This document shows positions 11,583 to 23,914 of a DNA stretch of 64,000 nt, piece by piece. The DNA is from Utricularia gibba (Eukaryota; Streptophyta; Magnoliopsida; Lamiales; Lentibulariaceae). The stretch's first letter is position 1; each line of letters begins with the position of its first letter. The translations under genes were made by a program, and so were the position numbers. The notes under the pieces were generated by a model that worked only from the letters and a program-made list of their open reading frames with translations, was not told where the DNA came from and did no database searches. The stretch covers positions 248,001-312,000 of the forward strand of contig NEEC01000030.1 in NCBI GenBank assembly GCA_002189035.1, read 5' to 3'.

Positions 11583-12929
11583 TGATAAACGGAAATTTCC
11601 TAATATCGTTGCAATAAAAATAGAAACTTGTTATCAAATAAATTTATAATCCCTAATCCTCACAAAATACAAATTAATCACAAAGTGTACAGTGGAATTC
11701 GGGGTCGATCACAAGGAGCTTGTGCTTGTCATGTATTTTAGTAGATGCAAAATTCAAGGTAATGGCCAGTCTAAGTCTAAGCTCGGACCAACAGTGGTAA
11801 ACCAGTTTGGTAAACAAGATATCAGGTCTTAACGATAAGCTAATGGGTATTGACTCTAACTCAAGATAATACTAAGGTGCCTTAAGGATCTACAGGTGGT
11901 GTGGTGCGAAAATTCCTAATTCAATCTACCATGTTCCTACACTCACAACTTCAAATAACCTAAGTCTACCCAGGTCATTCATCATATTTTTGGCCAAGCT
12001 AGTCCTCCATATCATCAACAACCTTGCAATTAGGTCTACCCGCATGCAAAGCATACACTCCTAGATTTGTTGGTCTACCTCTAAATCAAGCATCTAAGTT
12101 GTGAAGTTATTTGTTTCCCTCCTTAAGACTACCCATGGTTTGATAAAAACAAGGGCTAAGAAACAATGGTCAATTTTATTAAAACTCCTAGACATACACT
12201 ACCATGCTTCATCTTAAGGCATTTCTAGGGTTTAGCTAGTCATGCTTTAAAGGTAAAAAATGATGACAATAACATAAAACAACGAAAAATATTAAGAACA
12301 TCGTGCAGAAGTTTGGTGCAGAAACTAAAGACATCAACAAACTAAAAGAAAGCAATAGAGTTCTGGTTTCCATCTGCTACTGTTCATAGTCCGGAACAGT
12401 AGCGCTGAACTGGGTCTTGATATTCTTCCTTCAAGTTGGAGGTTCTTCTCCAGAAAAAGAAAATCATTTTTCTTCCTCCTTCTCCTTCGGTATGCTTTTT
12501 GTTCGTGTTGGGGGAGAAACCCCCTCGTGTGTGTTCTCAAAATTCTGGTTGCACTCCCCTTTTTGCGACTCTCTCTCCTTCTCCTCTTTGTCTCGCCTCC
12601 CACTGCCTAAGGCAAGTACATTTTCTGACAAATCTAATGCTCCTGGCCCTGACTTACAGACTGCCATCATGATAGTGTACTCATTGCCCCTGCACCCTGC
12701 TGACTTGAACGAAATCCAGATTTTTCATTGATTCTTGGGTTGCTGCTAGACTCCAAAATCGGGTTAGACATGGGGTGGGCTAAATCTTGATTTAGCCCAC
12801 TAATACACAAAAAATCATATTTTTTTCCTAATCAAATAAAAATACTTAAAACTATAAAATTAACACTTAAATATAACAAAAAATTTATGATTTTTCATAT
12901 TTTAAAACATGAAAATTTGTGTGCTATCA
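11583..12929 (-). repeat. 5' LTR of G1
   Basis: Runs from TGATAAAC (plus strand) to GTGCTATCA, adjacent to the primer site on its left and to the target duplication GGCAC (12930-12934) on its right. It is the uninterrupted partner of the left LTR and shows the empty site of the nested S insertion. It lacks a stretch of several tens of bases present in the left LTR near 2515-2600. Confidence 0.92.
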
Positions 12930-12934
12930 GGCAC

Positions 12935-15433
12935 ACATGTACACATGAACATATAGCACAGCCTAATTGGCTAAGTTGGTATGAAGTAGAAAAAATTAAA
13001 AACTAAGGAGCAAAGTTCTTAAAACTTGAATCGTCACATATACTACTATTAGATCTCATCCAAAATCACTAGTAAAACGAACATTCTAACATTTTCAATT
13101 AACATTTTCAGTGGAATGTTCAAGAAGCCAGATTGAGTCATGGTCAAAATCTTTAAAGATAAATGTATATGCAATGAGACAAATGCAACTTATATTAATT
13201 GTGACACACACAAGTAAGTTATACCCATTAAGACTATATGGATGTGTTGTGTCAATGGTGGATAATAATATTAAAATATTTGAATCACATATCTAAATAT
13301 GCAAAACATATTGAATAGCAATGTGATTCATTTGGACTCATGATATAGTGTTGTCTAATGATATCACTATGATTTTTACTTGTATTTCTATCAAATAAAA
13401 AGGAGGTTCTCATATTTTTGACTTTCAAGAGTCCTATTTCAACTCTAAAACATGCTTCGAACACATTCAATTATGCTAATAATAAGCTTATATACACACT
13501 TTTTATTCACAAATCTCTTGCAAATCATACTATGCTCATAAATTGGACTTTCAAACATGGTGCAACAAAATTAATTGTTTGCATAAGACCTACCTAATGC
13601 ATATGAAGGATAAGATGTGTAGTTTCTTAAAGACAAAATTTTCTAGATTACAATATGTTTATTAGAAACCGTATACAAATGAAAATGGGATAATAATAAT
13701 TCTGATTTCTACATTATATAAAATATTGCATTTTACAATTGTGATCAAATTAAATTTTTCTTCATTGTCAATAAATGCTATAAAGTGAGATACTTCATTA
13801 TTTTTTTTTATTTGAAAGTTTATAAATAATTCTTTAAATTTTATAATAATTTAAATATATATTTTTTATAATTTTTAAACAATAAATCTTTTAATTAGTA
13901 TTGCATTTATCAAACGAAAAAACCAGACACTCATATTTGTTTATTTAACTTTATCGAATAAAAAATTTCCTCACGTTTGATTATTTAAATTAATTAAATA
14001 AAAATTTTGTCCATATTCATATATTTAAAGTTCAAAATTGTTCACAAACGTTTATTAAACCTATATTTATTAATTATTGTATTTCTTCGTATTGGAAATT
14101 CATTAATAAAAACATAAGATATTTATATAATTCAAAATTTAAATACAAAAGTTTTATATTAACAGCTTTCTTATAAAGTATATAACAAAAAAATGATTGA
14201 ATATTAATTTTAAAATAAAAATATATTAACAAATCTAATAATTGTTGTTTAATTATCACAATTATTCTTTTATATTTAAAATTTGGTGTGATTAGAGATA
14301 AAATAATATTTATAATGTAATTAGTATTTCATATTCAATCAATAAAAATAATAATAAATTTTGATATGATATTGATATTATAATTGAAGAAAATCGAGTA
14401 CAATTGAACATCCATCTCATTTGTGTCCATTTATTAAATTAATTGAATATGAATTTTGTTAATGTTCATTTATTTACATTTCAAATGAAAATAAATTATC
14501 ATAATTGAGTCGAACACATTTCAAACATGAGTTGTTCGTTTTTTATAACTACTTTACTTTAGATGCATAATTTTTCTTTGAAATTTAATATTTTACATAA
14601 CATTAGTGTTTAAAAATAAACATAATAATAGTTTTCAAAATAAATAATAATAATTTTATTTTACATTAAAAAATTAATAAAAAGAATAATTTAGAATATA
14701 GAGTTAATATGCAAATTATTGACCAAGTTAAAGCATTCTTTAAATTAATGCGTGATACAATTACTTTACAAACATGGCCATATGTATTAGTATCACAATG
14801 AAATATAAATTTAAAAATATTGACACATTGAAATATTAGTCTAAAAATGTTTCCATTACAAAAAAAACATTTTGTATGCATTTTCTATTTTATTGGTGTT
14901 AAAAAAGGTGCACTTCATTTTAGTTTTTCAATCAATACTTTAGTTAAATAAAATAAATACAAAAATTTTGAATATGTATAAGTTTCTAATATTAATCTAA
15001 AGCCACCACTTGAGGACTCGACAAGACAAATTCCATGATATTAACCTAAATTTCACATGAATCATTACGACAATGCATAAATATGTAATATATTATTACA
15101 ATACTAAGACATCAATGAAGTATTGAAAGATAATACATAAATAATACATTTTAAATAATCAAATATTTATAAATTTATAATTCAATAAAATAATTCATAT
15201 ATCAACATACAAGTTCAAAAATATAGTAAAAATATCTGTAATGAATGCTATTTCGAACTCTACCTTAGGAAGTGACGTTTTTGTTGGTTGAATAGTTGTT
15301 AAAAAATTCAATAATTTGAAGTATCATTTCTAATATCCCAATAGTTGAATAATGTTCTGTATATTTTGAAGATTTCGTTAAAAGAACAAATAGATTTGTA
15401 TGAATATACCAAATCCTCAACAACTTTTGGGAG
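12935..15433. other. Very AT-rich DNA, no gene recognised
   Basis: About 2.5 kb of strongly AT-rich sequence, especially 13600-15200. No ORF has a recognisable motif. It may be very old transposon sequence, but I see nothing identifiable. Confidence 0.55.
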
Positions 15434-17779
15434 TGATTAATGGAAATTTTATGTGTCGTTGCTCAAATATTAATTCATTTATCAAATACATTTATAAACT
15501 CAATTTAATGAAAATACTTTCAAATATAAAGTTTATAATGGTAGAATCGAAGGTCCATCACAAGAATCATGTGTTTATAGTGTGTCTTTTTATAATACAA
15601 AATTTCAAAATAATTTTACTTATAGTCCTAGATTAAACTTTACCTCAAGTTCAATATCTGAAATCAAATCACAACGCAGAAGGTAAAAAATGTTGGTTTT
15701 GCACAAAATAACACTAGGATTCTTAAAGGTAGTTTAGGTAATGCGGTAATCAAGTCCTAATCTAATCTAAAATTTTATATATGCATAACTTGAAACAACC
15801 TATATTTACTAATAAATGATTTTATGTTGTTTCAAAACATGTTCTTTCATTACTCTTGAGTAATGTTTTTACTTACCTTAATCTTCACTTTCTCATTATT
15901 TTCAATTGATTTTTCTATCTTTCACACTATTGATTGTTTTGGAGAGAATGTATTTTTTGGATTTTTAGAGTATTTTCAAATCAATTTGAGGAGAAATCAA
16001 GACCCAACAAATTATGGGATTGATGGGTCATGAATCTCACCCCAAAACTCAGTCAAAGGATGAAGATTTGATCAAGATTCATTGTTAAGATGAAGATTTG
16101 AAGATAACCTTGAAAGATTTAAATAAAAGATTTGCATTGAAGATTTTATCCAAACCCGTCAAACAAGCTCAATATTAATACTTAAATCTCCTCTATTATA
16201 AATACTCCACTCCCTCAATCATTAGAGATGTTTTTCACCACTTTTCCTTTATATTTTCCCTATTTTTGTGTTTATTTTTATTTTATAGTTGGTCATGCAT
16301 GTGTGAGCACTCGTGGCTAAGGATTTATTTTACTATGTTTTGCACAAGTTCTACACGTGTGACTATTTTACTATGTTTTTCAACATTTAATTTGAGGTTC
16401 GATTTTTTTTTCGCAACATTTTCTTTACTAATATGCTCTGTAGAACTACATAACCCCAAGGGAGTGTGGGAGAATCTTAGATTGGCCTCATGCACCTACA
16501 AAGAAGGGGTCAATTGGACATTATTGATAAGATACATTCTATCTAATCTGTTTGTGATGTATGAGGTGTAAGGGTTAGATTTAGTTGTGAAGAAAACTCG
16601 GGTTATCACAATAGGTGAAATGGCTTTGGTGGCATGTTTTGAGTAACTGAATAGCACTATTTTAGAATAACTTTCCCAAAACTTACGCAAGCAGGTCAGT
16701 TCTCAAAGTTTATACACACAAATATAGGCAATTTTTGAGTAAGGTGTATCTTAGATTCAAAGTCACTTTTATATTGTTTTTTAACTCGGTCTTTTGTTTT
16801 GTATTAGGTCTTGTTTTATTACTTCGACGATTTCTGTATACTTGCAAAATTACCATTATTTACCTAGATTATTCCTCACATTTTTGGTTAAAATAGTCTC
16901 TAATATCCATACCCATTTCAGATTGGGTCTATTCATGTACAAAATATATAGAATTAGATATACCCAAGACTACCATCCACTACACATGTCTTGATTTGTT
17001 TTAGGTCTGCTTGAGGAATGTGATAAATGAACAGCCAATGGATGACATTGTGGATTACTTAGTAAGCCTTGAACAATATCACCTTTACAAATGTTAAGGC
17101 ATCCCTAAAATCTAGTCTCTCATATTTGATAGATAAAACATGATTTCATAGATATAAATTGAAGAAAATATCATAAATATTGCATGATGAATAGTCAGAG
17201 AAATAAAAAATTCAACAAATAAAGACAAAGTGAAATGAATTTTTGTTTTCCATCTTTTATTGTTTATTGCTCAGAATAGTATCGCTAAACTAGGTATCTG
17301 GTGGCCGTCAAGTCGGAAATCTTCTTCTTCAATCCCCCTTCTTCCCCTATATCATATTATCCTCTTGAATCCTTAGTCTTTTTTCCCAAAATGTCTATCT
17401 CTCTCCTCTTTTTTTTCCCATGCAAATATAACTTCAGATGCCCATATTGATCCTATATCTGGCATATGCGTGTTGTGGTGAATGTTGTGCTGATTGTCTC
17501 TCATTCTTGCTGCATGTCCTATTGATTGCTAGCTGCACTAAATTCTTGTTCTGCCTTGGTTTAGGACCTTGCTGCGGTATTCAAGATTGATTAGTAATAT
17601 GTATACTAAATCAGTAGAACAGGAATTTAGAGCTATCAATTAACAGGACATACAGCATGAAATTGCAATTATCCCTAAAGTATAGCAAAATATATAAAAT
17701 AATACAATAAACACTCATATCATAATATAAAGTAGTAATTTTTATATCCTAAAACACATGAAAATTTGTATGCTATCAC
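15434..17779 (-). mobile_element. Old, diverged G1-type LTR containing another LTR
   Basis: Starts TGATTAATGGAAATTTT and ends TGCTATCA, matching the two ends of the G1 LTR in the same orientation. Shared landmarks are a segment like GGAATTCGGGGTCGATCAC near 15543-15562, LTR interior similarity at about 16915-17015, and ATTGCTCAGAATAGTATCGC near 17266. The flanks are GGGAG and CGAAG, so no clean target duplication survives. It is split by the solo LTR at 15810-16858. No coding region is left. Confidence 0.72.
15810..16858 (+). mobile_element. Nested, diverged G2-type solo LTR
   Basis: Matches the G2 LTR family along its length, for example the segments with CCCCAAGGGAGTGTGGGAGA (about 16453), GGTTATCACAATAGGTGAAA (about 16602) and the end TTGCAAAATTACCATTA. 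A perfect 5-bp duplication, TTTAC, flanks it at 15805-15809 and 16859-16863. Its termini (TA...TA) have each lost a diagnostic base. The start resembles the 34099 copy more than the 20175 copy. It inserted into an older G1-type LTR. Confidence 0.87.
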
Positions 17780-18067
17780 GAAGCAACAAATTTCTTTTAG
17801 TAGAATGAATAAATTAATTTTTTGATAGCAAGAAGAAGATGATATCTATACAAGCAAACTTAATTGCTACACTTTGAAGATAACAAGCTGATGTGCCATA
17901 TACGACCATTCTCTAGGATCTTGTAAGTTATGAAATACCTAACGCATGTGCCTCAAGATTAGGAAAATAATTCTCCATCCATTTTTGTTCACAAAGCAGC
18001 AAATATGGAATCCAAGTGAATTAGTGGAAGATCCAAATATCTATTTTAGCAATGTTTTGTAGTACAC

Positions 18068-19722
18068 TGATAAAACATATTTTATTAGTGTTTTTAGGCT
18101 ATAAATTATGATGTTTTGTTGTGATTTAGGTTAGATTTGTATGGTTTTTCATATTTTACATGATGTTAAATTTAATTTCGTGTTTATGTTACAAAGTAGA
18201 CTAAATCTTTTGATTTAGACCACCTTATGTTATTGACGTTTAATTAAGTCTAGCAGAAGGATTAGCATCAAATTAAATGGCAAGATGTATGGATTATGTT
18301 GATTAGAGCTGGGTACGGTTACGGGTTGACCCTGTATCCAGCGGGTCAACCCGTGATGGGTCCAACCTGTGACCCGTAACTGTCGAAAACGGGTACGGGA
18401 TGGGTTGATTGTAGATGGGTATGGTCGACCCAACGGGTCATCAAGAGGATGTCTAGGCACTACCATGGCATGTTTGCGGTGCCTAGAGAATTTACTAACC
18501 TGTGTCAACCCGTGACCCAGGACGGGTCAGCCTGTCCAACCCGTCAACCCGTACCCGTCGAGTCAGACATTTCATTTTTTACCCGGCGGGTCCGACCCGT
18601 GATCCGCCGAGTCAGACCCGTGCCCAGCTCTAATGTTGATGGAGGCAGAATATCCGAAGGGAGATAAAGAGCATTGCTCTGCCGTTCGCAGTCTACAGGT
18701 TCAAACCAAGAATAGTACTAGTTTAAGGAATAGTGCATTGGAGTAAATGAGAGGAGATATTTTTGAAGGAGTGAGAGTATGGAATGAGAATGGGACCAGA
18801 CCCTAGAAGGGAGAGCAAGAACACGAACATAAGAAGAAGAAGAAGATTTCCAGAAAAAAAATCTATAATGTGAAAAACAAGCATCAAATCCCAGTTCAGT
18901 GCTACTGTTCTGGACTTTAAATGAGAGGAGATATTTTTGCTGAATATTTCATTTCATTGACTGTTTGTTTTACAATGTCTGTGATATTTTCTTTATTTTA
19001 TATTTATGAAATCATGTTTGTTCTCTTGAACATGAGTGACTAGATCTTAGGGATGCTTTAGGATATAGAATGGTGATGTGTTTAGGATTGCTAAGTTATC
19101 TATGATTGTGTCTTAGCTTTCATTTATATCATTTCTCAGGTAGATCTCAGGGAGGGAACAAACAAGTTTGTAACTCAGATGCTTGATTTAGAGATAAACC
19201 AACAAATCAAGATAGGGATAGTAGATATTAGTCTTATATATAACTAGTAGAGTTGGGTAGACCTAGCTCTACATATTTCGTACATGAGTAGACCTAAGCA
19301 TGGAATGGATGATGACATTAGGAGCTATCTTAACCAAAAGTATGAAAAATGAGTTGAGTAGACTTAGGTTATTTGGAGTTTTGAGTATAGAAATATCATA
19401 GATTAAATTAGGGATCTTAATACCATACCACCTAAACCACGTTAGGCATCTTAGTATTACTTTGTGTCTAGAACATGTATTTGTTACTTTCTATGTTGAG
19501 ATTTAATTTTACTTATTGAACTTGTCCACCACTGTTAGTCTAACCTTAGATTAAGAGTGTCATTTATTTCGAATTTTGCATCTTGAAAATCATTTGCTCG
19601 CTATGATTGTCCCCAAAATACAAGTTTTCTGAAATTGTATTTTGTTAAAATTAAGGTTTATAAATTTATTTGATATAGAAATTTCAATTTCTTGCAATGA
19701 CTTAAGAAATTTTCGTCTATCA
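18068..19722 (+). mobile_element. Solo LTR, distant relative of the G1 LTR, plus orientation
   Basis: Starts TGATAAAACAT and ends GTCTATCA, flanked by a perfect TACAC duplication at 18063-18067 and 19723-19727. The 3' part (TATAAATTTATTTGATA, then TTTCTTGCAATGACTTA) aligns with the end of the G1 LTR in opposite orientation. Its first half matches the fragment at 27244-27930. It hosts a small hAT element at 18304-18632. Confidence 0.88.
18304..18632. mobile_element. Non-autonomous hAT miniature element (MITE), 329 bp
   Basis: The termini are TAGAGCTGGGTACGG and, reversed from the right end, TAGAGCTGGGCACGG, with one mismatch in 15. An exact 8-bp duplication, ATGTTGAT, lies at 18296-18303 and 18633-18640. 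The 8-bp duplication and the 5' TAGAG end are characteristic of hAT transposons. The element is far more GC-rich than its surroundings and is full of short palindromic words such as GGGTCAACCCGT. It has no transposase and would depend on one in trans. Confidence 0.92.
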
Positions 19723-19894
19723 TACACATGTATGGATTATATGAAATATCCAGAATATTCATATATATTAAAATATTCAATAAAACAATTGAACACTTTG
19801 ATACTTTGTATTTAAAGAATACGTCATTATTGAATGTGTGTTATAGAATTTGCATATAAAAACCAAATCATTTCAAGAGCATAATACCCATGAT

Positions 19895-20050
19895 ATTGCT
19901 CCAAAGGCCATAAACAAGACATAAATTTGGTTTATTAGTATCATAAACCCAAGACATTTCACAAATTGATTCAATGAATTTAAGGATGTAATCAATATTA
20001 TCCCACAAATCATCATACATAATAATACTTTTAAAAATTTAATATAATTT
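19895..20050 (-). pseudogene. hAT-like transposase fragment
   Basis: On the minus strand a short open stretch reads YDDLWDNIDYILKFIESI, then NKPNLCLVYGLWSNI. This layout resembles the region of plant hAT transposases with W...I...I..P...VLR..D...KP.MG.VYE.M. Only about 50 codons are visible and the 19723-20174 interval is otherwise non-coding, so the assignment is tentative. Confidence 0.45.
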
Positions 20051-20174
20051 TCATATTGAAAAGTATCTAATTCACTACTAGCAACCATACATGTTAAATT
20101 ATCTCAAACCTTTTTATCCAATTATTATTATAGTATATGATGATTAATTTCAGCAAGAGTTAATAATTCAATAT

Positions 20175-21364
20175 TGATAAGTGATTTTGTGTCACTTATA
20201 TTTGTGCTTTTTAGGACTCACTTAGATGAGTTTTGCCTTTTTTTTATCCACTTTCCTTATGTTTTTGGAAGAATTTTATATCTTTCAAACCACTTTGATC
20301 TTTTTGGAGAGAAAGTGTGTTTTGTGATTTTTTAGGACGAATTTGGAATAATTTGGAGGATTTTCGAGTTGACCTTGATGGAGGCAAAGATTCGGTCTAT
20401 CTAAACGAAGACTCGATCAAAGATTCTCGGATAAAATAAGAGTCGCATCTTATCATAGAAAATTTGGATCTTATCCTAGAAGATTTGTATCAAATCTTAG
20501 AAGATTCGGATAGAAGATTTGATGAAGTCCATCAAGAAAGCCCGAAAAATTTCCACCTTTATATAAAGATTCAAATGCGAAGACCTAAAGAGGTGGTTAG
20601 AAGGGTGGACGACCAGACAGTCAATCTAGGGTTTAGAGTCGAGTCTAGTATGTTTTGGATTCCTTTCTCTTCGTTTTTCAACAACTTGTTGTTTAGAGTC
20701 AAGCATGCACGTGTGAGCGCTTGCGGCTGAGGATTTGCTGTGAAGCCTTGCTTGCGCAAGTTCTGCACGTTTGACTGTCTTACCATGTTTTTTAGCATTT
20801 AATTTGAGGTCTGATTCTTTTTTTCGCAATGTTTTTTTTAAAAACGTGATCTTTAGTACCATATAGCCCTAAGGGAGTGTGGGAGAATCAAAGGTTGGCC
20901 TCCAGCACCTAAGGAGAAGGGCTCAATCGGATATCGTTGGTAAGACACATTCTGTCTAATCTGTCTGCGAGGTGAGAGGTGTAGGGGTTAGATTTGTGTG
21001 TGGGGAAAACATGGGTTATCACAAGAGGTGAAATGGCTCTAGTGGCGTGGTTGATTCCATAATCTCACAAAACAAGGAACGGTGCTATAACGGTCACCGA
21101 GTAGCACTATTTTATCATAAAACCCACAAAGGTTGCGCAAGCAGATCAATTCTAAAGGTTTGCACACACGCAAGGGCGAGTTTCAAATAAGGTGGATCTT
21201 AGATCCAAGGCCACTTTTCTTATTCTCTTCAAAACCAAATCTTTCTTTTGTTTTCAGTCTTTTTGAATCTTTGTTTGAAAAGAATATTCCAATAACAATT
21301 CCCTGTGGATACGATCTTATTTTATTACTTCGGCGGTTTCTATGCACTTGCAGAATTACCATCA
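20175..21364 (+). repeat. 5' LTR of G2
   Basis: Starts TGATAAGTGATTTTGTGTCA and ends GCAGAATTACCATCA, immediately before the primer site. Solo copies of the family lie at 34099-35246 and 44385-45503, with a diverged one at 15810-16858. A TATA-like box (TATATAAAG) lies near 20560. The LTR is 1190 bp. Confidence 0.9.
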
Positions 21365-21370
21365 AGTTTT

Positions 21371-21388
21371 TGGTACCGTTGCCGGGGA
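21371..21388 (+). other. G2 primer binding site, tRNA-Asp type
   Basis: TGGTACCGTTGCCGGGGA differs from the complement of the plant tRNA-Asp 3' end at two bases. It lies six bases after the LTR. Confidence 0.88.
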
Positions 21389-21463
21389 ATTGTATTCCTT
21401 TGGAATTTCTTTTCTGATTTCATTTCTGATTATTTCTTATTTTTCTGTTATTTTCGAGACATT

Positions 21464-23914
21464 ATGTTTAGCGCACTTGCGCAAGCAGTTGCTTTTAATC
21501 AGTATTGCATGCGCAGGCACAGGGCCTCTACCGAGCTGTATCCGCTGGACCTGGAAATTGACCGGACCTGTCGGAGAATTAGGGTGGAAAATCGTCAAGC
21601 GCAAGCGCAACCCAGGGAAACCATGTCTAGAAGGCATTCAGGAAATGAGGAGGACTATCAGGTGATGTCCGAACTAGATAGCGAATGAGCATGGACGCCA
21701 AGACACCAGCCAAATAGGGCAGCTGGATCAGCCTTGCTGATAAATGAAAGAACAGGTATAGGCAGATCTGCTGCTAATCGTGCAGGCTCATATCAAAGGC
21801 ATAGCAATGGATCTGATCAAGAACCTGCACGGGAACGCACAGCAGCAACATTGGGATCCAATCGAGGTATGGAACCTCTCCGAGAAGGGCCTACAGGCGT
21901 GCTATCAGACCCATGACGAACCAATAGGGCGCTGGAACATGGTCTAGGAAGGCCCAGGCATATAGGCACAAATGAAAACCGTTTGCAATCAACATTTGCA
22001 CAAGAATGGCAAGAAAACAGGGCTTTTCAACCTCAACATAATGACAAGCAGAACAGCAACCCAAGAACTCCAAGGCGAGGAGTGAACTCTCCTCCAAGGT
22101 AGGAAGAAGAAGATCGTTGGGGTTACAATGGAGCAAACCGACGTGACAACCAAAATCCTCGTCACGAGCAGAGGTATGAATTTGCAGGAAATCCTGAAAG
22201 GGAAAATCATGGAAGACAAAGGCAGATGCCCAAGAGGAATGTACGTTCTGAAGAAGCATCTAGCGAAGAGGAAGGACCAGAACCAGCACGCAGGGAACCA
22301 CTTGCGCAAGCCAGAAATCATTGCGCAGGAAGAGATAGGTACGTGCGCAGGGAGCAGAATGCTAAGAGATTTGCTGTTGATCTTTGGGATGAAGTCCCTT
22401 TAGGTGATAACCTTCGATACACGAGAAATCCTGGTCCCATTGCTGCACCAGCCATTAACGTGTGGAGATTCCAACTCCAGCCTTCATTGATCACCATGGT
22501 GCAACAAAGCCCATTTCGTGGAGAACCCGGTGAGGATCCCGAAGAACACATTGCAGTTTTTCTCAAGTATTGTGACATGGTGGTGGAACGCGGAGTCTGT
22601 GACAACGCGATCAGGTTACGTTTATTTCCATTTTCGTTGTGGGGATCAGCAAGGAGATGGTTAGACTCTCTGCCACCCAACTCTATTTACACTTGGGAAG
22701 AATTGCATGATGCATTTTTGGACAAATATTTTGAACTCACGAAGTACTCTAACACCATGTTTGAGATCACCAATTTTTCACAGGATGAAGGAGAAGGAAT
22801 AACAGCAGCTTGTGAGAGATTTAAGGAAATTACACGAGTCACGGATAAGCATGGACTCAGCCCCGCTGCTATGATTATGTGCTTCCATGATGGACTGACT
22901 GCGCAAGCAAAGGGACTGCTTAATGCGGGTGTTGGACCCCTGGACCAAGTAAGTCCTAGAAGAGCTTGGGAACTAATTGATGAGTTTGCAAAACGACAGG
23001 CACGATGGTCTCAACCAGCAAGGAATTCGAAAACTGGAGTTCGAGACAACCCACGTGACAATACCGTTTCAAAGATTTCTGAAACATTGCAAAAATTAGA
23101 TGATAAAATAAGCAAACTCCAACCCGTCATTGCTCAAGTTCAAGCAGCCTCAGAAAAGACAGAGAGTGATGCAGAAGAGGAAGGTATGAATGTTAATTTT
23201 GTGAATTTTCAGGGAAAACTTGTGCAAGGAGCTTCTATGGCTGCGCAAGGGAACAACTGGGGAAATCAGGGCAACACTTGGCAGAACCAAAATCAGAACC
23301 AGCAGCAGCCCCAACGACCATTCTTACGGGATACGCTCAATCAATTCATGGAGAAAAAGGAAGGGCTGAACCAAGGAATGCTGGAACAAATCAAACAAGT
23401 AAATGGATTGGTGGTTGAACAACTTAAGCAAATAAGAGGAGAAATTTCAGACCAAAAGACAAGGGTGAATGGAATGAATGAGCGTCTGGAGCAACTCGGG
23501 ATAACAACTTGCATCCTGGACAGTAGGATGAGTAATGTCGCTCAAACCCACAAGGCTTCGAGGCTCCCAAGTCAACCAGAGAAGAATCCTGCTGAATGTA
23601 AGGCTGTAGCAACGAGAAGTGGGATGCAGAGTGCAATAGCAGCAGCCCCTGCACAAGCAGACGAATTGCTAGATGTTCCAGTGTACGTATCTCCACCTTC
23701 TTATAATCCTCCAATCCCTTATCCACAGAGACAGGCCAAATCATCAATGGATCAACAATATTCCAAGTTTCTGGAGATGTTGAAAACTCTTCATGTGAAC
23801 ATCCCATTCACTGATGTGATGTTGCAAATGCCCACTTATGCGAAATTCTTGAAGGATATTCTGGCCAATCGAAGGAAGATTGAGATTGATGCTGTTATTG
23901 AATTATCCAAGTAA
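21464..23914 (+). pseudogene. G2 gag, one frame with three internal stops
   Basis: Beginning at ATG 21464 the frame runs to TAA 23912-23914, broken only by TGA 21686, TGA 21914 and TAG 22100. The N-terminal part is rich in R, N, Q and E. The gag core is clear: EDPEEHIAVFLKYCDMVVE, SARRWLDSLPPNSI, then FSQDEGEGITAACERFKEI (roughly 22540-22830). The C-terminal part has an N/Q-rich stretch (about 23245-23315) and a segment with regular hydrophobic spacing likely to form a coiled coil (about 23340-23500). No CCHC zinc knuckle was found. Long for a gag, at about 816 codons. The last 562 codons are uninterrupted. Confidence 0.88.

Larger units (their letters stand above)
804..12929 (-). mobile_element. 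G1: complete, decayed Athila-like Ty3/gypsy LTR retrotransposon
   Basis: Two long direct repeats (804-3447 and 11583-12929) flank a minus-strand gag, protease, RT, RNase H, integrase and a downstream ORF. The right LTR ends are TGATAAAC and TGCTATCA (plus strand), giving TG...CA termini. A perfect 5-bp target duplication, GGCAC, lies at 799-803 and 12930-12934. The primer site next to the right LTR matches tRNA-Asp, and the RT motif FMDDF is typical of Athila/Tat elements. The order gag-PR-RT-RH-IN-extra ORF fits the Athila type. The coding region has several stops and frameshifts, so the copy is not autonomous. Its left LTR was later invaded by another element. Confidence 0.93.

Noticed and set aside
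18304-18632. GC-rich palindromic block as a regulatory island or gene fragment
   Set aside because: The 8-bp duplication and terminal repeats explain it as a hAT element.
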